Below are positions 53,324 to 63,636 of a stretch of DNA of 64,000 nucleotides, in pieces. The notes under the pieces are model-generated. The model saw only the letters and a list, made by a program, of their open reading frames with translations. It was not told the DNA's origin and searched no databases. How positions within the stretch are numbered: the first letter of the stretch is position 1; each line of letters opens with the position of its first letter. The translations under genes and the position numbers were made by a program. Source of the DNA: Nostoc edaphicum CCNP1411 (GTDB taxonomy: Bacteria; Cyanobacteriota; Cyanobacteriia; Cyanobacteriales; Nostocaceae); NCBI RefSeq assembly GCF_014023275.1, contig NZ_CP054698.1, positions 186,001 through 250,000 on the forward strand, in the 5' to 3' direction.

Positions 53324-55895
53324 TTCTGGTTATTTAGTTAATTCCACTAACTATTTATTTTTGTCTCGCCTCAAGCCAATTAGTCAAAAATGTAGTTATT
53401 CCTCAAGTTTGTCAATAAAAGCAGAATACTACTTATTGAATCAAACTTCTACACCAAGAATGCATAAGTGATCCTTGATTAGTTGTTTGCCTAAATGCAT
53501 TGGATATGGTGAATGAATATTACCCATAGACCACGCTGGTGAGATTCGTAAGTAGTGTGGCACTCGGCAAAGTGATTTTAGGTTTTTTTCTGTTTTTTGG
53601 AAATCTGGATGAACGAAAAAGGGTAATATTTCTAGCATCTGCTGGTGCTTGAATGCAATATTTACACCATATTCGTCATTTTGCGAGTCGAGCATATAGA
53701 GTTCGCGTGTTGTTGCGGTATCTTGAGCTTTCTGTGTTTTCGGTAATCTTCCAATAGAGAAGTAGTGGAGCAACTCAGGTATCGATGTATCATAAAAACC
53801 ACTTAAGTGAATTAAATCTCGTGCTGGAGAATTCTCATTCCAAGTTTGTCGATTGGTGATGTATTGAGTTGTCTCGTCGCCAGCGCGAAAACGAATTATT
53901 CCCAGCAGGTTCCTAAGTTGGTTATGGTCACGAGGATATACACAAGCATGACCTGGAACGTGTTGGAAGTCTAAGATATTCCGGTTTGCAAAGAGATATT
54001 CATTTTTTAGTTGGAACCAAGCTTGACCTCCATTTTCTTCACCACGCTCGTTACGCCATACATCTGCTTCGATTAAGGCAATAGTAGGACAATCGCCTAC
54101 TTGTGTTAGTACATCCGCCGCAAATTTTGCAAGTTCTATTCCCTTTAACTGAACTGTTTTGTAATTGCGATCGCACCGCGCCCGTGAGAAAATTTGTCCC
54201 AGTTCAATCCCCGCGTGTGCATAAGGAATCCAATTGTTGCGATCGGCAAATAACACATCAACTGAACCGGTTGCCCGCAGACGAACAGCCAAGGCATAGT
54301 GAATATTATCTTGTCCTTGAGTAGCTTTTCGGCGACAAAGGGCAATTACATCGAGGTTTTGGGCGATTTCCTTTGGTATCCCTGCCCGTTCGTAGACTTC
54401 TGAGGGTAGTCCATAGAGTGCCCCAACCTGGCGTAGCGTTACATCCAGTACAGCATTTAGAATACGTCCTTCCGTCTTCTTGCTATAAGATGGCGATGTG
54501 TCTGTGCTTTCATCTTCTTTGTCAGATGATTTTGGTTTAACTGTTTGCACCATTTGGGAACCGATTTTTTCTAACACACAAGCTTCACGAACTACTCTAT
54601 AGATGCTTTGTTTAGGATGAACTCCTTTCTTTTTTGTTTGTCCAATTTCAACGATCGCAAAACAGTATGGCTTAGTAGTTGAGTCAATTGAAGCAATAAC
54701 CTCATGCTTCAAAAAGTCGCGCCATGCATCAAGTTTCATTTGATGCTGCTTGCGTATTTGTTTATCAAACTCTTGACCATCTTTAGGTGCAAGTCCGGCT
54801 GTATCGAGTGGTTTCAAAAGATTTGGATCATTAATCCACACAGATGATACTTTGACATGCTCTGGAAAATTTTCTCCTTCATTGAGCAGGAAAGCATCAC
54901 GCAATGTCTGGCAAGTTACATCATAGGTATCTCGTTCGCGCCACAGAATAAAAAGATGTATGGGTTTTCCTTGCAATGCCCGCTCAATAGCGTCAGCAAT
55001 GATCGTTTGTCTTTCTTGACGACGGTTATCAACACGTTGCTTAATTTCTTTTTCAGTCAGCTTTTCTTTTTGTTGTTTTGTAAAACTTGGAAGTTGAGAA
55101 ATATGTTCGTAATCACGCATCGCCAAGGGTGTTTTTTGACCAGATGGAGCAGGAATATCAGATTGCATTGGATTATCTGATATTAAAACACCGTCTAGAA
55201 GCTCTAACACTTGAGCAACGATATCACCACGTTCCTGTAAACTAAATCCTGGCTTAATACTATGTCCTCGTCCTCTTTTATGATTTTCATGTTCATACTT
55301 ATATCCTTCAGTATGAACTAAATAATATTCATCTCTATTCCAGTTAGAATGATTATCTAAATTGCCGTATATAAAAGGATTGCAACGAATACTATCGGTT
55401 GTTTCAAGGGGACGCGCTTTGAATGCAGCTAACAGATTTGGTAATTGAAATTTCCACAGATTACTATCTTCTCTTCCATTGTTCTCAATGGTAAGACGTA
55501 TCAAAGTTGAATCTACTTCGTAACCAGATAAACGTTCCTTATTCATCCCCATCAGCACAGAGATATCACGACCATAATTATTTTCAATTAATGGCTCATG
55601 AGCATATCGTTGACAACTTAAATGCAAAAAAATCCACGGTTTAAGCTTGCCATTTTGGTTAAATCGCCCTGCTTGAGTCTGAACGTGAAAATCCAAGCGA
55701 TAAACAAAATAACCTTCCCTTTCGTTGCCATAGTCATCTGTGTACAGTGCCGGAAACGCTTGACTGACTAAGAATAGTCCAGTACGACCTGAGCCATCGC
55801 CTTGTACCTTGCGCCACTGGATTTCTTGCTCTCTTTGCCCGGAGCGAATAATACATTTTTTTTCATGCAGCAATGTTGCTAAGAAACTAGGAATA

Positions 55896-57087
55896 AGCTG
55901 TTACGCAGCTAGATTGTATAATATTAGATTAAGTAATTAATTTAGTATCAGCCATCTATGCCAGCAAAAAATCATCTTTCCCAAGAGCAGAAGGAAAGGC
56001 TACTAAAAACGCTAAAAGAGCATTAAAATCCCTACGTAAGAGAAAAGATTCTGATTTTATTATTAATGAATGATGGAAAAACTTATCAAGAGATTAGTAA
56101 GTTTTTAGATATTGCATATCCAACAGTAGCATATTGGGCAGTTCACGGCGATCCAGATAACCTAGAAAGTTTTTTAGATGGAAGAAGAGAAGGGAACTTC
56201 CGCAAAGTTACCAAAGAATATGAGGATTTATTATTAGAAATAATTGAAAAAGAGCCACTAGAGTATGGGTATGAATTTGGTCGTTGGACAGCAGCAAGAC
56301 TAGCTACATACCTCGAAAAGATAACAGGAATTAAGTTAAGTGGTTCACAAGTTGGGAGAATATTAGAGCGAAAAAAAGTACGTTTACCTTTGGGCAAAAT
56401 ACAGCCTAGAGGACAAACAGAATCCTGAAATGCGTAAGGCATTTAAAGAAAAAATTGTCAGAATACTTAAGAATAACAAAGGAAGCCCCCAGAGCGTTTA
56501 CAGGTATGGTTTTGGGATGAGAGTGGATTTAGTTTAAGAGTGATAAGAAGAAAAAAACTGGGGTAAGAAAGGTACAAGGAAACAAATCACAGGTCAAAGA
56601 AGAAGAGGAAGAGTAAATATTATGGGAGGGTTACGTTATCACGACAAGAAGAGAATGAATTTTGTGATTAAAAAAGGAAATGCCGATGTATTTTATGAGC
56701 AGCTTCAATCTTTGAATAATTTTCTATTGCAAGAATGGATAGAGCAAGGAAATAGAATTGAGACTTTCAATAAATGTTCTGCGAAAATAGTGATTATCTT
56801 AGATAATGCCAGCTTCCATAAAAGAAAAGATATTTTAGTTCGTATCAAGGCAGAAATGCCAAATATTATCCTGGAATTTCTACCACCTTATAGTCCAGAT
56901 TATAATTTGATTGAATTGGTTTGGCATTCAGCAAAAGAATATATAGCTCATAGATTGTTCGAGTCAGTATCACAGCTAGAAGAGTTGTTAAATAAATTGT
57001 TAAATGAAGGAGGTCTTATTATTAAATGGGAACGCAAAATTAAAAATAAAGGTAATGCTGTTTATTAAATTTAGCTGCGTAACAGCT
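55896..57087 (+). mobile_element. IS630-family insertion sequence, damaged copy 2
   Basis: 1192 bp with the same 16-bp terminal repeats as the copy at 2687-3874 and TA at both flanks (55894-55895 and 57088-57089). It is 4 bp longer than copy 1, and I can locate four single-base homopolymer expansions accounting for this. It splits the pPIWI-RE gene and lies on the strand opposite to it. Confidence 0.93.
55958..57068 (+). pseudogene. IS630 transposase with one nonsense codon and four frameshifts
   Basis: Compared with the intact transposase of copy 1, codon 23 is TAA instead of GAA (56024-56026). There are extra single bases in an A-run near 56377 (6 to 7), an A-run near 56451 (5 to 6), a C-run near 56488 (4 to 5) and an A-run near 56551 (6 to 7). 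The last segment from about 56622 is open and carries the second and third DDE residues. The N-terminal catalytic Asp lies between two of the frameshifts. The copy could only move if supplied with transposase in trans. Confidence 0.9.
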
Positions 57088-57635
57088 TAGCTTGGTATCC
57101 CAGTCCTTTTTCAGCATTGATGTTTTGAATGAGCGTTTTTGGAGTAATAGGTTGCCAATTCCAATTAGTAGGAATTATGGCGATGTTTTCAAGAAAGCGA
57201 TCGCAAACACTATTCACCTGATCCGTTTTACCCTTACCATCAAATTGCTTTGCCCACTCCTGCGCCCAAATCATCACTAACTCATGTATTTGCTCAGGTG
57301 TTGGAACTCGCAACGGATTTTCAACCGTTCCCACAGCTAATGCTCGATAATCGCCTGTATCAAGGTATTCAAAACCATGTGTCAATGTTGATGCACAGGC
57401 AAGCAATCCATTGTTTAACTGTCGATATGGTATCCAGACCTTTTTCTTACGATTAGATGAGAGAACTTCTTCCATACTGTTACGAAAGTCCGCAACAATT
57501 TCTGCAAATGGAAACTCAAGTACCGCAATTTCTAAATCTGTAAGAGCATCTTCTACAAGATTCATTCTGGCAGGTAAGAGAATAGGAGATTGCACGTCTT
57601 TTTTAGGAATTATGAATTCCTTTATACAAAATAAT

Positions 57636-60600
57636 TTACCAATGCAGGTCTTCGATTCCTTCCAGTGCATCGGCTAGAGGCTTGTAAAGCGCATTTCCTA
57701 CTGTATTTTCCTCGCTGGCGTAATCGCAGATTCGTAGAAGCATCGCAACCAGAAGACTTGTCTCTTCTGTATCTAGTTCAGATAATTCTGGATTGGCTTT
57801 CCTTGCAGCACTCTTGGGTGCCCAAGCCGCATCGACAAAATAACCACGAAATGGGACACCTCCACGCAAAAGACGACCAACGGCTTGAATAACTAAGCCA
57901 GCAGTAGTTGCAGCAAGGTCAAATCGGGGAAAAGCAAGTAATTCTTGATTATCGCGCAGGGTTTTATAGTAAGAACGTTGCTCAACCGATCGCCAATAAC
58001 GCGCCGCTAGTTGGCGCACCTTTTCAGCACGTTGTACAATTCCGTCTCCTTGTTGCCATGCAAGAAAGTCTGCTCTATCTGCCCACTCTAAAGCGCGACG
58101 GTTCATTTCTTGGGCGATCGCTTGTGTATCATGTGGATGTGGATATGGACGAGTCAGAAAGTAAATAGTACCAAATGCGGCTTTACCGTTGGCATTCAAA
58201 ATATTGAAACCACGCCCGATCGCATTCATAGGAGCAACAAGAATCTTTCCCTTAGTTTGCCCAAAAGTTTCAATATCTGCACGATTGAGCGCACCCTTAT
58301 CAGGTGGTTTGACAAATTTCGCTAGCTCATCAAAGTTCCCTTCTGTGTAAGTGTCTATATTGTCAGGAACTAGGTGATAAACAAAGTCCTGCATACTTGA
58401 CCAGCAATTACGAATTTCGTTTGCTGCCCAATGAGCTTGATCGTAGGAGTTGACGAGTAGAAGAAGGCGATCGCGATCCTTCCAATGGGTACTTAAATCA
58501 TTTTCGCCAAGATGTTTTAATTCCCTAAGTTCTTGCCCTAAATGTCCTGTACCGTTACTACCAACAAGCGATCGCGCTATTTCTTGAAACAAGCCCATTT
58601 TCTGCCGTTCCGGGCTACCAGAAATGCGGAGGGGTTTTTTCTTTTGGTTGAATTGGGGAAGAAATTTGAAATGACTTTGAGCGATCGCATCTCTCGCCCC
58701 CTGTTCTGGCATTAAAACACCTTGGGGATTACCAACGTGAAAGCTGGTAGAATCTGGTAAGTAGGATGTTCCAGAAAGTGCTAGCACATTGGGGCCACGT
58801 TGACCGTTAAAATCTGTAAATAAACGATGAAAGTTTAAAATGTAGCAGCGTCCAATATTGGTGTAGGCAAACAACGTCAGTGCATTATTATTGCTGCCAT
58901 TTCTGGAGCTTTTATTGTCGTCATTTCCTCTGGAATAATAAGTGCCAAACTGTCGTCCTGTGGGAGGCAATGGCAAAATATTCAACATTGCAGCAGGCAT
59001 TCGACCATGTGGTGATTCGTCGTTGATTGATGTCGGTCGATTGTGCCATTCATAAAAGACAATTCGAGTGTGCCGATCTAAAAGAGCGATCGTCAGCGCA
59101 AATTGGAGGCGATAAGCCAATGTTTCAACAGTATCTACATCTGGCTCATCGCCGTTCGGTGAACGTCGCTGTTGTTGAGAACTTTGATTACGATTCTCCA
59201 ATTCTGTTCGCAGTTGCGCTAAACGCCGTTCTGTATTTCGGAAAAATTCGATAATCCAAGCTCTGCAAGCCCTGTAGATATGCTCATCTGAAGCACTTTC
59301 TCCAGTACTATTGATTTCTTGCATAAGACGCGCAAGGCGAAAGACTGGATCTCGGTTTGGGTTAGATGAAGGCTGCATCCGCAAGGGATCGTTCTCGTTA
59401 AGCAGTGCATCAAAATAACGCACAATTGGCTGAACAAGTCGAGTATTTGCTCTTGAAACTGCCTCAGATGTATCAGAAGGTTCAAATTCTTCTAAATCCA
59501 GCAAGACGACGCGCAAATTTGAACAGAAGAGAGTTAGGTGTAAAGTAACCTCGCTTGATCCAATTTCGGAGAACTTGATGTCCAACCTGTTTATCGAGTA
59601 GAGTCAATGTTGCTGTAATAGCTTTTTGTGCATCACGTTCTGCGCCAGTCCATCGTTGTGTTGATGGAGTCATAACACGGTTAGTTTTTGAGAATTGTTC
59701 TGTTTTCACACCGATATCATCAAAAACGCCGTTATTACCACCGTCAGTCAAAACAACTTCCTCAGCATAAGTATCATCAAACCACTTGATGACTGTCTCG
59801 ACCTCATCAAAGACCACAAAATCTGATTGTTCATTAACGAGTTCACCGATTTTGATCGGGCGCAAGTCTAAATGACGTGGTAATCCTGCCATTGCCATCG
59901 CGCCAGGAGTTGTAATCCAAACACGAGCATTTGGCATATCACGATAAACCTGTTGGGATGGGCATTTATCAAAGAATGGACACAAATAGGATGAACCGAG
60001 ATTTTTACCTCGCTTGCTGCGATCGCTTTTAGGCATTTCTTTGAGAGTATGACAGGGTTCAATTCCCGGTTTAAGAGCTTTGCCGTCTAGAAGTTGAATA
60101 AAATCACGCTCTTTTAGCTGACCTTGGAGAGGACAAGCAGTGCCTAGCCAACGCTCACCCCAGTGCGGCTGTCCGCGTTGTCGATGTTCTTGATAATCTT
60201 TTGAAGCAGAGAAACTCTGAAGGTGTGCATCGCGTTTACTGCGCCCCAAGATTGGCACTGCTACTGGATCATCATTCTCTGGATCGTTACAAAACCACCA
60301 GTTAATTTGGTTTGCTAGTTTAATCGCTGATTGCACATCACTAACGACTAAAGTTATGCGGCGATCGCAATGATGCCGCAGAACATTAACACTGAACAAC
60401 TGCGAAACCGTAGTTTTTCCAGAAGCAACCATACCTGCAATGTTGGTGAAGCCATCTAACTCAAGAATTTGCTCCTCTTGCGGAAACAGTGTTCCGTTTT
60501 CCTGAACTTTGTGGAAGTTGATTTTGCGAAAGCGATCAACCCAGTGTCCTCTAGCAGTTTGATCCCAGCCATATTGACGCGCTAAGGTTTCTTCTCGCTC

Positions 60601-61266
60601 ATCAATCCATGCTGCATCTAGCTCTAAATCTGAAATACGAAGCGAAAACGCAGTACGAGAACGAGTTGTAGCAAACCAAGGTAACGGCTGTATTTGTGCA
60701 TTTCGTACCTGCTGCTGTGTAAATCTGACTGGTACTATAACCGTCTCTTCTCCTTTCTTTGCCTCAAATTGATAAGTAGTTTTGGCTTCTACTCGTTTAA
60801 CTTTGCGAAGCCGGAAATCTAAATTGCTATTTAAACAACGTTCGTACAAATCTTGATGAACTTGATGCCGGAGATTTTTGGCAGCATTAATAATATAGCT
60901 ATCCCAGTTTTGCGGAGTGAATTCGTGATAGTTACGCCAATCTAAAGGAATCCTTAGATAAGAACGCAATGCACCTAACCAAGCGAAACGGGCAGAAAAG
61001 GGAACTATTTGGCGAGTATTGGCGATCGCTCGACGTTCCATCTCAGTCAAACTCTGTAAACGTGGATGTCTCAAAGGCATTCCACTCAAGATTGCCCAAG
61101 GTGCGGTGACTGGCTCATCATCAAGTTCCAAATACTCCATGAGAGCAAAGCCAAGCTCTACTTGAAGCAACAATTCAGCTTGAGTACGATCCAAACCTGC
61201 TTCCTTCAACTGTTCGAGGCGGTCTTTAAACTCGGTCGGTACTTCAAATAAGTTCATCTGGCTCAT
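57636..61266 (-). pseudogene. DinG-like superfamily 2 helicase of the pPIWI-RE island, frameshifted
   Basis: The first frame (61266 to 59482, 594 residues) has Walker A G-M-V-A-S-G-K-T-T (278-286, K284), four cysteines spaced as in DinG/XPD iron-sulphur helicases (C378, C405, C429, C435), and a D-E-V-E box (487-490). The second frame (59585 to 57636) supplies the later helicase motifs: A-P-M-N-A-I-G-R-G-F and Q-A-V-G-R-L-L-R-G-G. They overlap for about 104 bp. Protein-like sequence moves from N-S-L-L-F in frame one to S-N-L-R-V-V-L-L-D in frame two near 59520-59535, equivalent to one extra base. It could be a real mutation, a sequencing error, or separate coupled genes, since the second frame has its own ATG. 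ATP-driven unwinding for the pPIWI-RE protein is inferred. Confidence 0.8.
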
Positions 61267-61269
61267 GGA

Positions 61270-62481
61270 CTATTTTTCTTCCCGCAACTGCTCAATTTTA
61301 TGGATAACTCTTTCCTCAAATACAGCATCACTCAGAAGATGGGTACTGCTAGGTAGCTTTGTCGCCTGTTCACGAAGAATTTCGATGTAGTCCTCTCTTT
61401 GTTGTAGGCGTTGGATAGGAATGACATAAAAGCTCTCGTCATAACGCAGATCACCCTCACCGAATAGAGGTGTAAGCTTTGGTGCTAAATTGTAGGGGCT
61501 TCGGTAATCTTTAATATCCACAGCCCAGGTTGATTGGTCACAGAAGCGTAGTTGTAAGTCATAGCGATCAATACCAGGATAAAGATTGATGGCACAAAGC
61601 TCATCTGAGTATTTGCTTTGAAATTCTTCCAACGCTTTAAATAAGCGCATCTCAGGTATACCCGGTAAACAAATACGCAAATGGATACCAAACTTCAGAC
61701 GACGCAGCCCTTGTTTCCAGGTGATTTGTCGAATAAACGGCAAATTTTGGCGATGAGCGTTGCAAGCACTGGGTTTAATACCACGTAACTTTCCATACTT
61801 TTTAAACAAAGGGCCGCAGCGATCGCAATTCCAACAAGGCTCATTTTCTTCACACTCATCGTAGAGTTCGCCAACTTCTTGAATAGAAATATGTCGTGTC
61901 GTAGAAAAGGCTTTACGAAGCTGTGCCGGAGTTGTGTATGGATTCTCAATCAAAAATAGACGCAGCAAAACATACTCCTGCTGAACGCGCTCAGGCTCGC
62001 TATCGTTGTTGTAAAGTTCTTGTAACCGTTCCAAAATTCTCTGAAACTGGAAATTCTCTATGGCAATTTGCTTGGTTAAAGTGGTGGCAAACTCTGACAA
62101 CTTGGTTTTTTCAAGCAGTTCCTCATATAAGTATCGACTTGCTTCTTCACTTAACACCCCTTCATAGAGCAGACCAAAATCAGAGTCAAACTCTTTTGGC
62201 ACTAAGCGGCCTGGATACCAAGTTTTTACAGGTTTTTCGAGTAATGCTAAAAGACCAGTTAGAGTCCGCGGGTATGTGACAGCAGTTAACTCTAAAGCTA
62301 GTTTATTAAGAGCATGACGGAGCAGTTCAGGATATGGATACCTGCCATCTCGACGGACAAACTCTGCTAAACCAAGGATGAGATTATCAAATTCATTACT
62401 TCTCATTGAAGGTAATCCTTCATTTAGAGGATTTTTTAACAGCACGAACTTTCTCATTCGTGATACATTTGTTTCATACAA
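61270..62481 (-). CDS. Restriction-endonuclease-fold protein of the pPIWI-RE island
   Basis: A 403-residue protein whose C-terminal third has the PD-(D/E)XK arrangement: E277, D308 (Y-D-L-Q-L-R-F) and D322-I-K324 (A-V-D-I-K-D-Y). It is preceded by a cysteine cluster (C216, C219, C222, C240) likely to bind zinc. The N-terminal 200 residues are helical with no recognised fold. It matches the REase component of pPIWI-RE islands. It ends 4 bp before the helicase start, an operon arrangement. Several in-frame ATGs occur near the start (62481, 62457), and the exact start is uncertain. Confidence 0.8.
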   Translation of the reverse strand: MYETNVSRMRKFVLLKNPLNEGLPSMRSNEFDNLILGLAEFVRRDGRYPYPELLRHALNKLALELTAVTYPRTLTGLLALLEKPVKTWYPGRLVPKEFDSDFGLLYEGVLSEEASRYLYEELLEKTKLSEFATTLTKQIAIENFQFQRILERLQELYNNDSEPERVQQEYVLLRLFLIENPYTTPAQLRKAFSTTRHISIQEVGELYDECEENEPCWNCDRCGPLFKKYGKLRGIKPSACNAHRQNLPFIRQITWKQGLRRLKFGIHLRICLPGIPEMRLFKALEEFQSKYSDELCAINLYPGIDRYDLQLRFCDQSTWAVDIKDYRSPYNLAPKLTPLFGEGDLRYDESFYVIPIQRLQQREDYIEILREQATKLPSSTHLLSDAVFEERVIHKIEQLREEK

Positions 62482-62549
62482 TTTACAGCATTATTTATTT
62501 TGTGTCAACTAAGAAACGATTTATTCTTTTGTGATACAGGAGCAAAGGA
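62482..62549. promoter_or_regulatory. Divergent promoter region between the pPIWI-RE island and the Xre gene
   Basis: 68 bp with three similar TTTTGTGnnAC-like units (around 62470, 62498 and 62535) that could be bound by the Xre-type regulator. A Shine-Dalgarno-like AGGAGCAAAGG precedes the Xre ATG. The island is read to the left and the regulators to the right. Confidence 0.4.
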
Positions 62550-62915
62550 ATGGGAAGTTATCTAGATATAGAACGGTTAGCAAGCCTAGTCCGCAAAAAA
62601 CGCGGTAGCAGAGGACTACGGGAAACATCGGCGGAGATTGGTAATGTCAGTCCATCAACTCTTTCAAGAGTGGAGAGTGGCAAAATGCCGGATATGGAAA
62701 CTTTTCTGGCACTTTGTAACTGGCTAGAAGTACCACCTGCGGAGTTGTTTAGAACCTCAGAGGATGATCAACTGGATACGCCAGAAGCGATCGCTATTCA
62801 ACTACGCGCTGACAAAAATCTTGATCCAGCGATCGCGAATGCTTTAGCATCTTTAGTTAAAGCAGCGTATCGTGATCTCTCTCAAAATGATGGCGAATTA
62901 AAGCAAGATCCCTAA
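62550..62915 (+). CDS. Xre-family transcriptional regulator
   Basis: A 121-residue protein with an N-terminal helix-turn-helix: L-R-E-T-S-A-E-I-G-N-V-S-P-S-T-L-S-R-V-E-S-G-K (residues about 23-45), as in Cro/C1-type repressors. The C-terminal half is acidic and helical. It is divergently transcribed from the pPIWI-RE REase gene and is followed 4 bp later by an ImmA/IrrE-type gene. An Xre repressor paired with a protease is a common control module of mobile or defence elements, where cleavage relieves repression. This link is inferred. Confidence 0.9.
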   Translation: MGSYLDIERLASLVRKKRGSRGLRETSAEIGNVSPSTLSRVESGKMPDMETFLALCNWLEVPPAELFRTSEDDQLDTPEAIAIQLRADKNLDPAIANALASLVKAAYRDLSQNDGELKQDP

Positions 62916-62919
62916 AGAT

Positions 62920-63465
62920 ATGTCATTAATTCAAAGTCTATCGCCGGAATTTAGACAACGCTGTGAAGCGATCGCAACTGAACAACGAAGCTTACTTCGA
63001 GTGCGATCGTTTGAACCGTTATCCGCAGATATTCTAGCAACCAAGTTAGGAGCAAGACTTTTTACACCAGATCGGGTTCCAAATTTGGAGCCAGAGCAAG
63101 TAGCAGTATTACTTGCTAGCGATGAGTGGTCAGCAGGGATTATACGCTATAACCCACTATGGATTGTATACAACCCACGTCATGCACTTACACGGCGTGA
63201 ATCAAATTTGATGCATGAAATAGCTCATGTATTGCTGAATCATAAGCCTGTAGGCTTTGATCCTGTCACTGGACTACCAAAACGTAAACAAAACAACGAA
63301 GATGAAGCAACTTATCTAGGGGGATGCCTTCAAATTCCTAAACGTGGTCTACTGTGGGCGACACAACGCAAGATGCTGTTACCTCAAATTGCAGGACATT
63401 TTGGTGCTAGTGAGGCTATGGTGCAATTTCGCAGCAATGTGACTAATGTGCCTGTGAAATGCTGA
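62920..63465 (+). CDS. ImmA/IrrE-family metallopeptidase
   Basis: A 181-residue protein with the zinc-binding motif H99-E100-I-A-H103 in L-M-H-E-I-A-H-V-L-L-N-H, and a following E-D-E-A-T-Y-L-G-G-C-L that supplies the third ligand (E-x-x-A), as in ImmA. Such enzymes cleave Xre-family repressors in response to stress. It lies 4 bp after the Xre gene. The likely substrate is that neighbour. Cleavage could induce the pPIWI-RE island or another target. Confidence 0.9.
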   Translation: MSLIQSLSPEFRQRCEAIATEQRSLLRVRSFEPLSADILATKLGARLFTPDRVPNLEPEQVAVLLASDEWSAGIIRYNPLWIVYNPRHALTRRESNLMHEIAHVLLNHKPVGFDPVTGLPKRKQNNEDEATYLGGCLQIPKRGLLWATQRKMLLPQIAGHFGASEAMVQFRSNVTNVPVKC

Positions 63466-63636
63466 TAAGATTTCAAGATAGCTAGTTATAGAAAAATCCC
63501 AAAAGGGCTGAAAAAGGTTTATTCTCATACTCCCCACTTCCTTTTTTAAGGTAGTGATCAAAAAGTATTGCTGTCACTTTGGTTGAAAGCTAGATAACAT
63601 TAGATTCGGGCGTGTTTACTGTTCGGGAGTGCCAAA

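Larger units (their letters stand above)
53441..57670 (-). pseudogene. pPIWI-RE family protein (Argonaute/PIWI-related), split by an IS630 copy
   Basis: Two open frames (57670 to about 57090, and 55893 to 53441) join in frame when the IS at 55896-57087 and one TA are removed: ...G-Y-Q-A | I-P-S-F-L-A-T-L-L-H-E-K. The restored protein is about 1010 residues. Its C-terminal region has the RNase H-like PIWI-type core with hydrophobic strands (A-L-I-E-A-D-V-W, P-G-H-A-C-V-Y) and matches the pPIWI-RE class described in comparative genomics, which forms three-gene islands with a DinG-like helicase and an REase. Exactly those partners lie upstream. The protein is predicted to bind nucleic acid guides or duplexes, but this class has little experimental work. 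In this strain it is unlikely to be functional. Confidence 0.8.

Noticed and set aside
59482..59585. Programmed frameshift in the helicase
   Set aside because: No slippery heptamer or stimulatory hairpin is evident; mutation, assembly error or two coupled genes are simpler.
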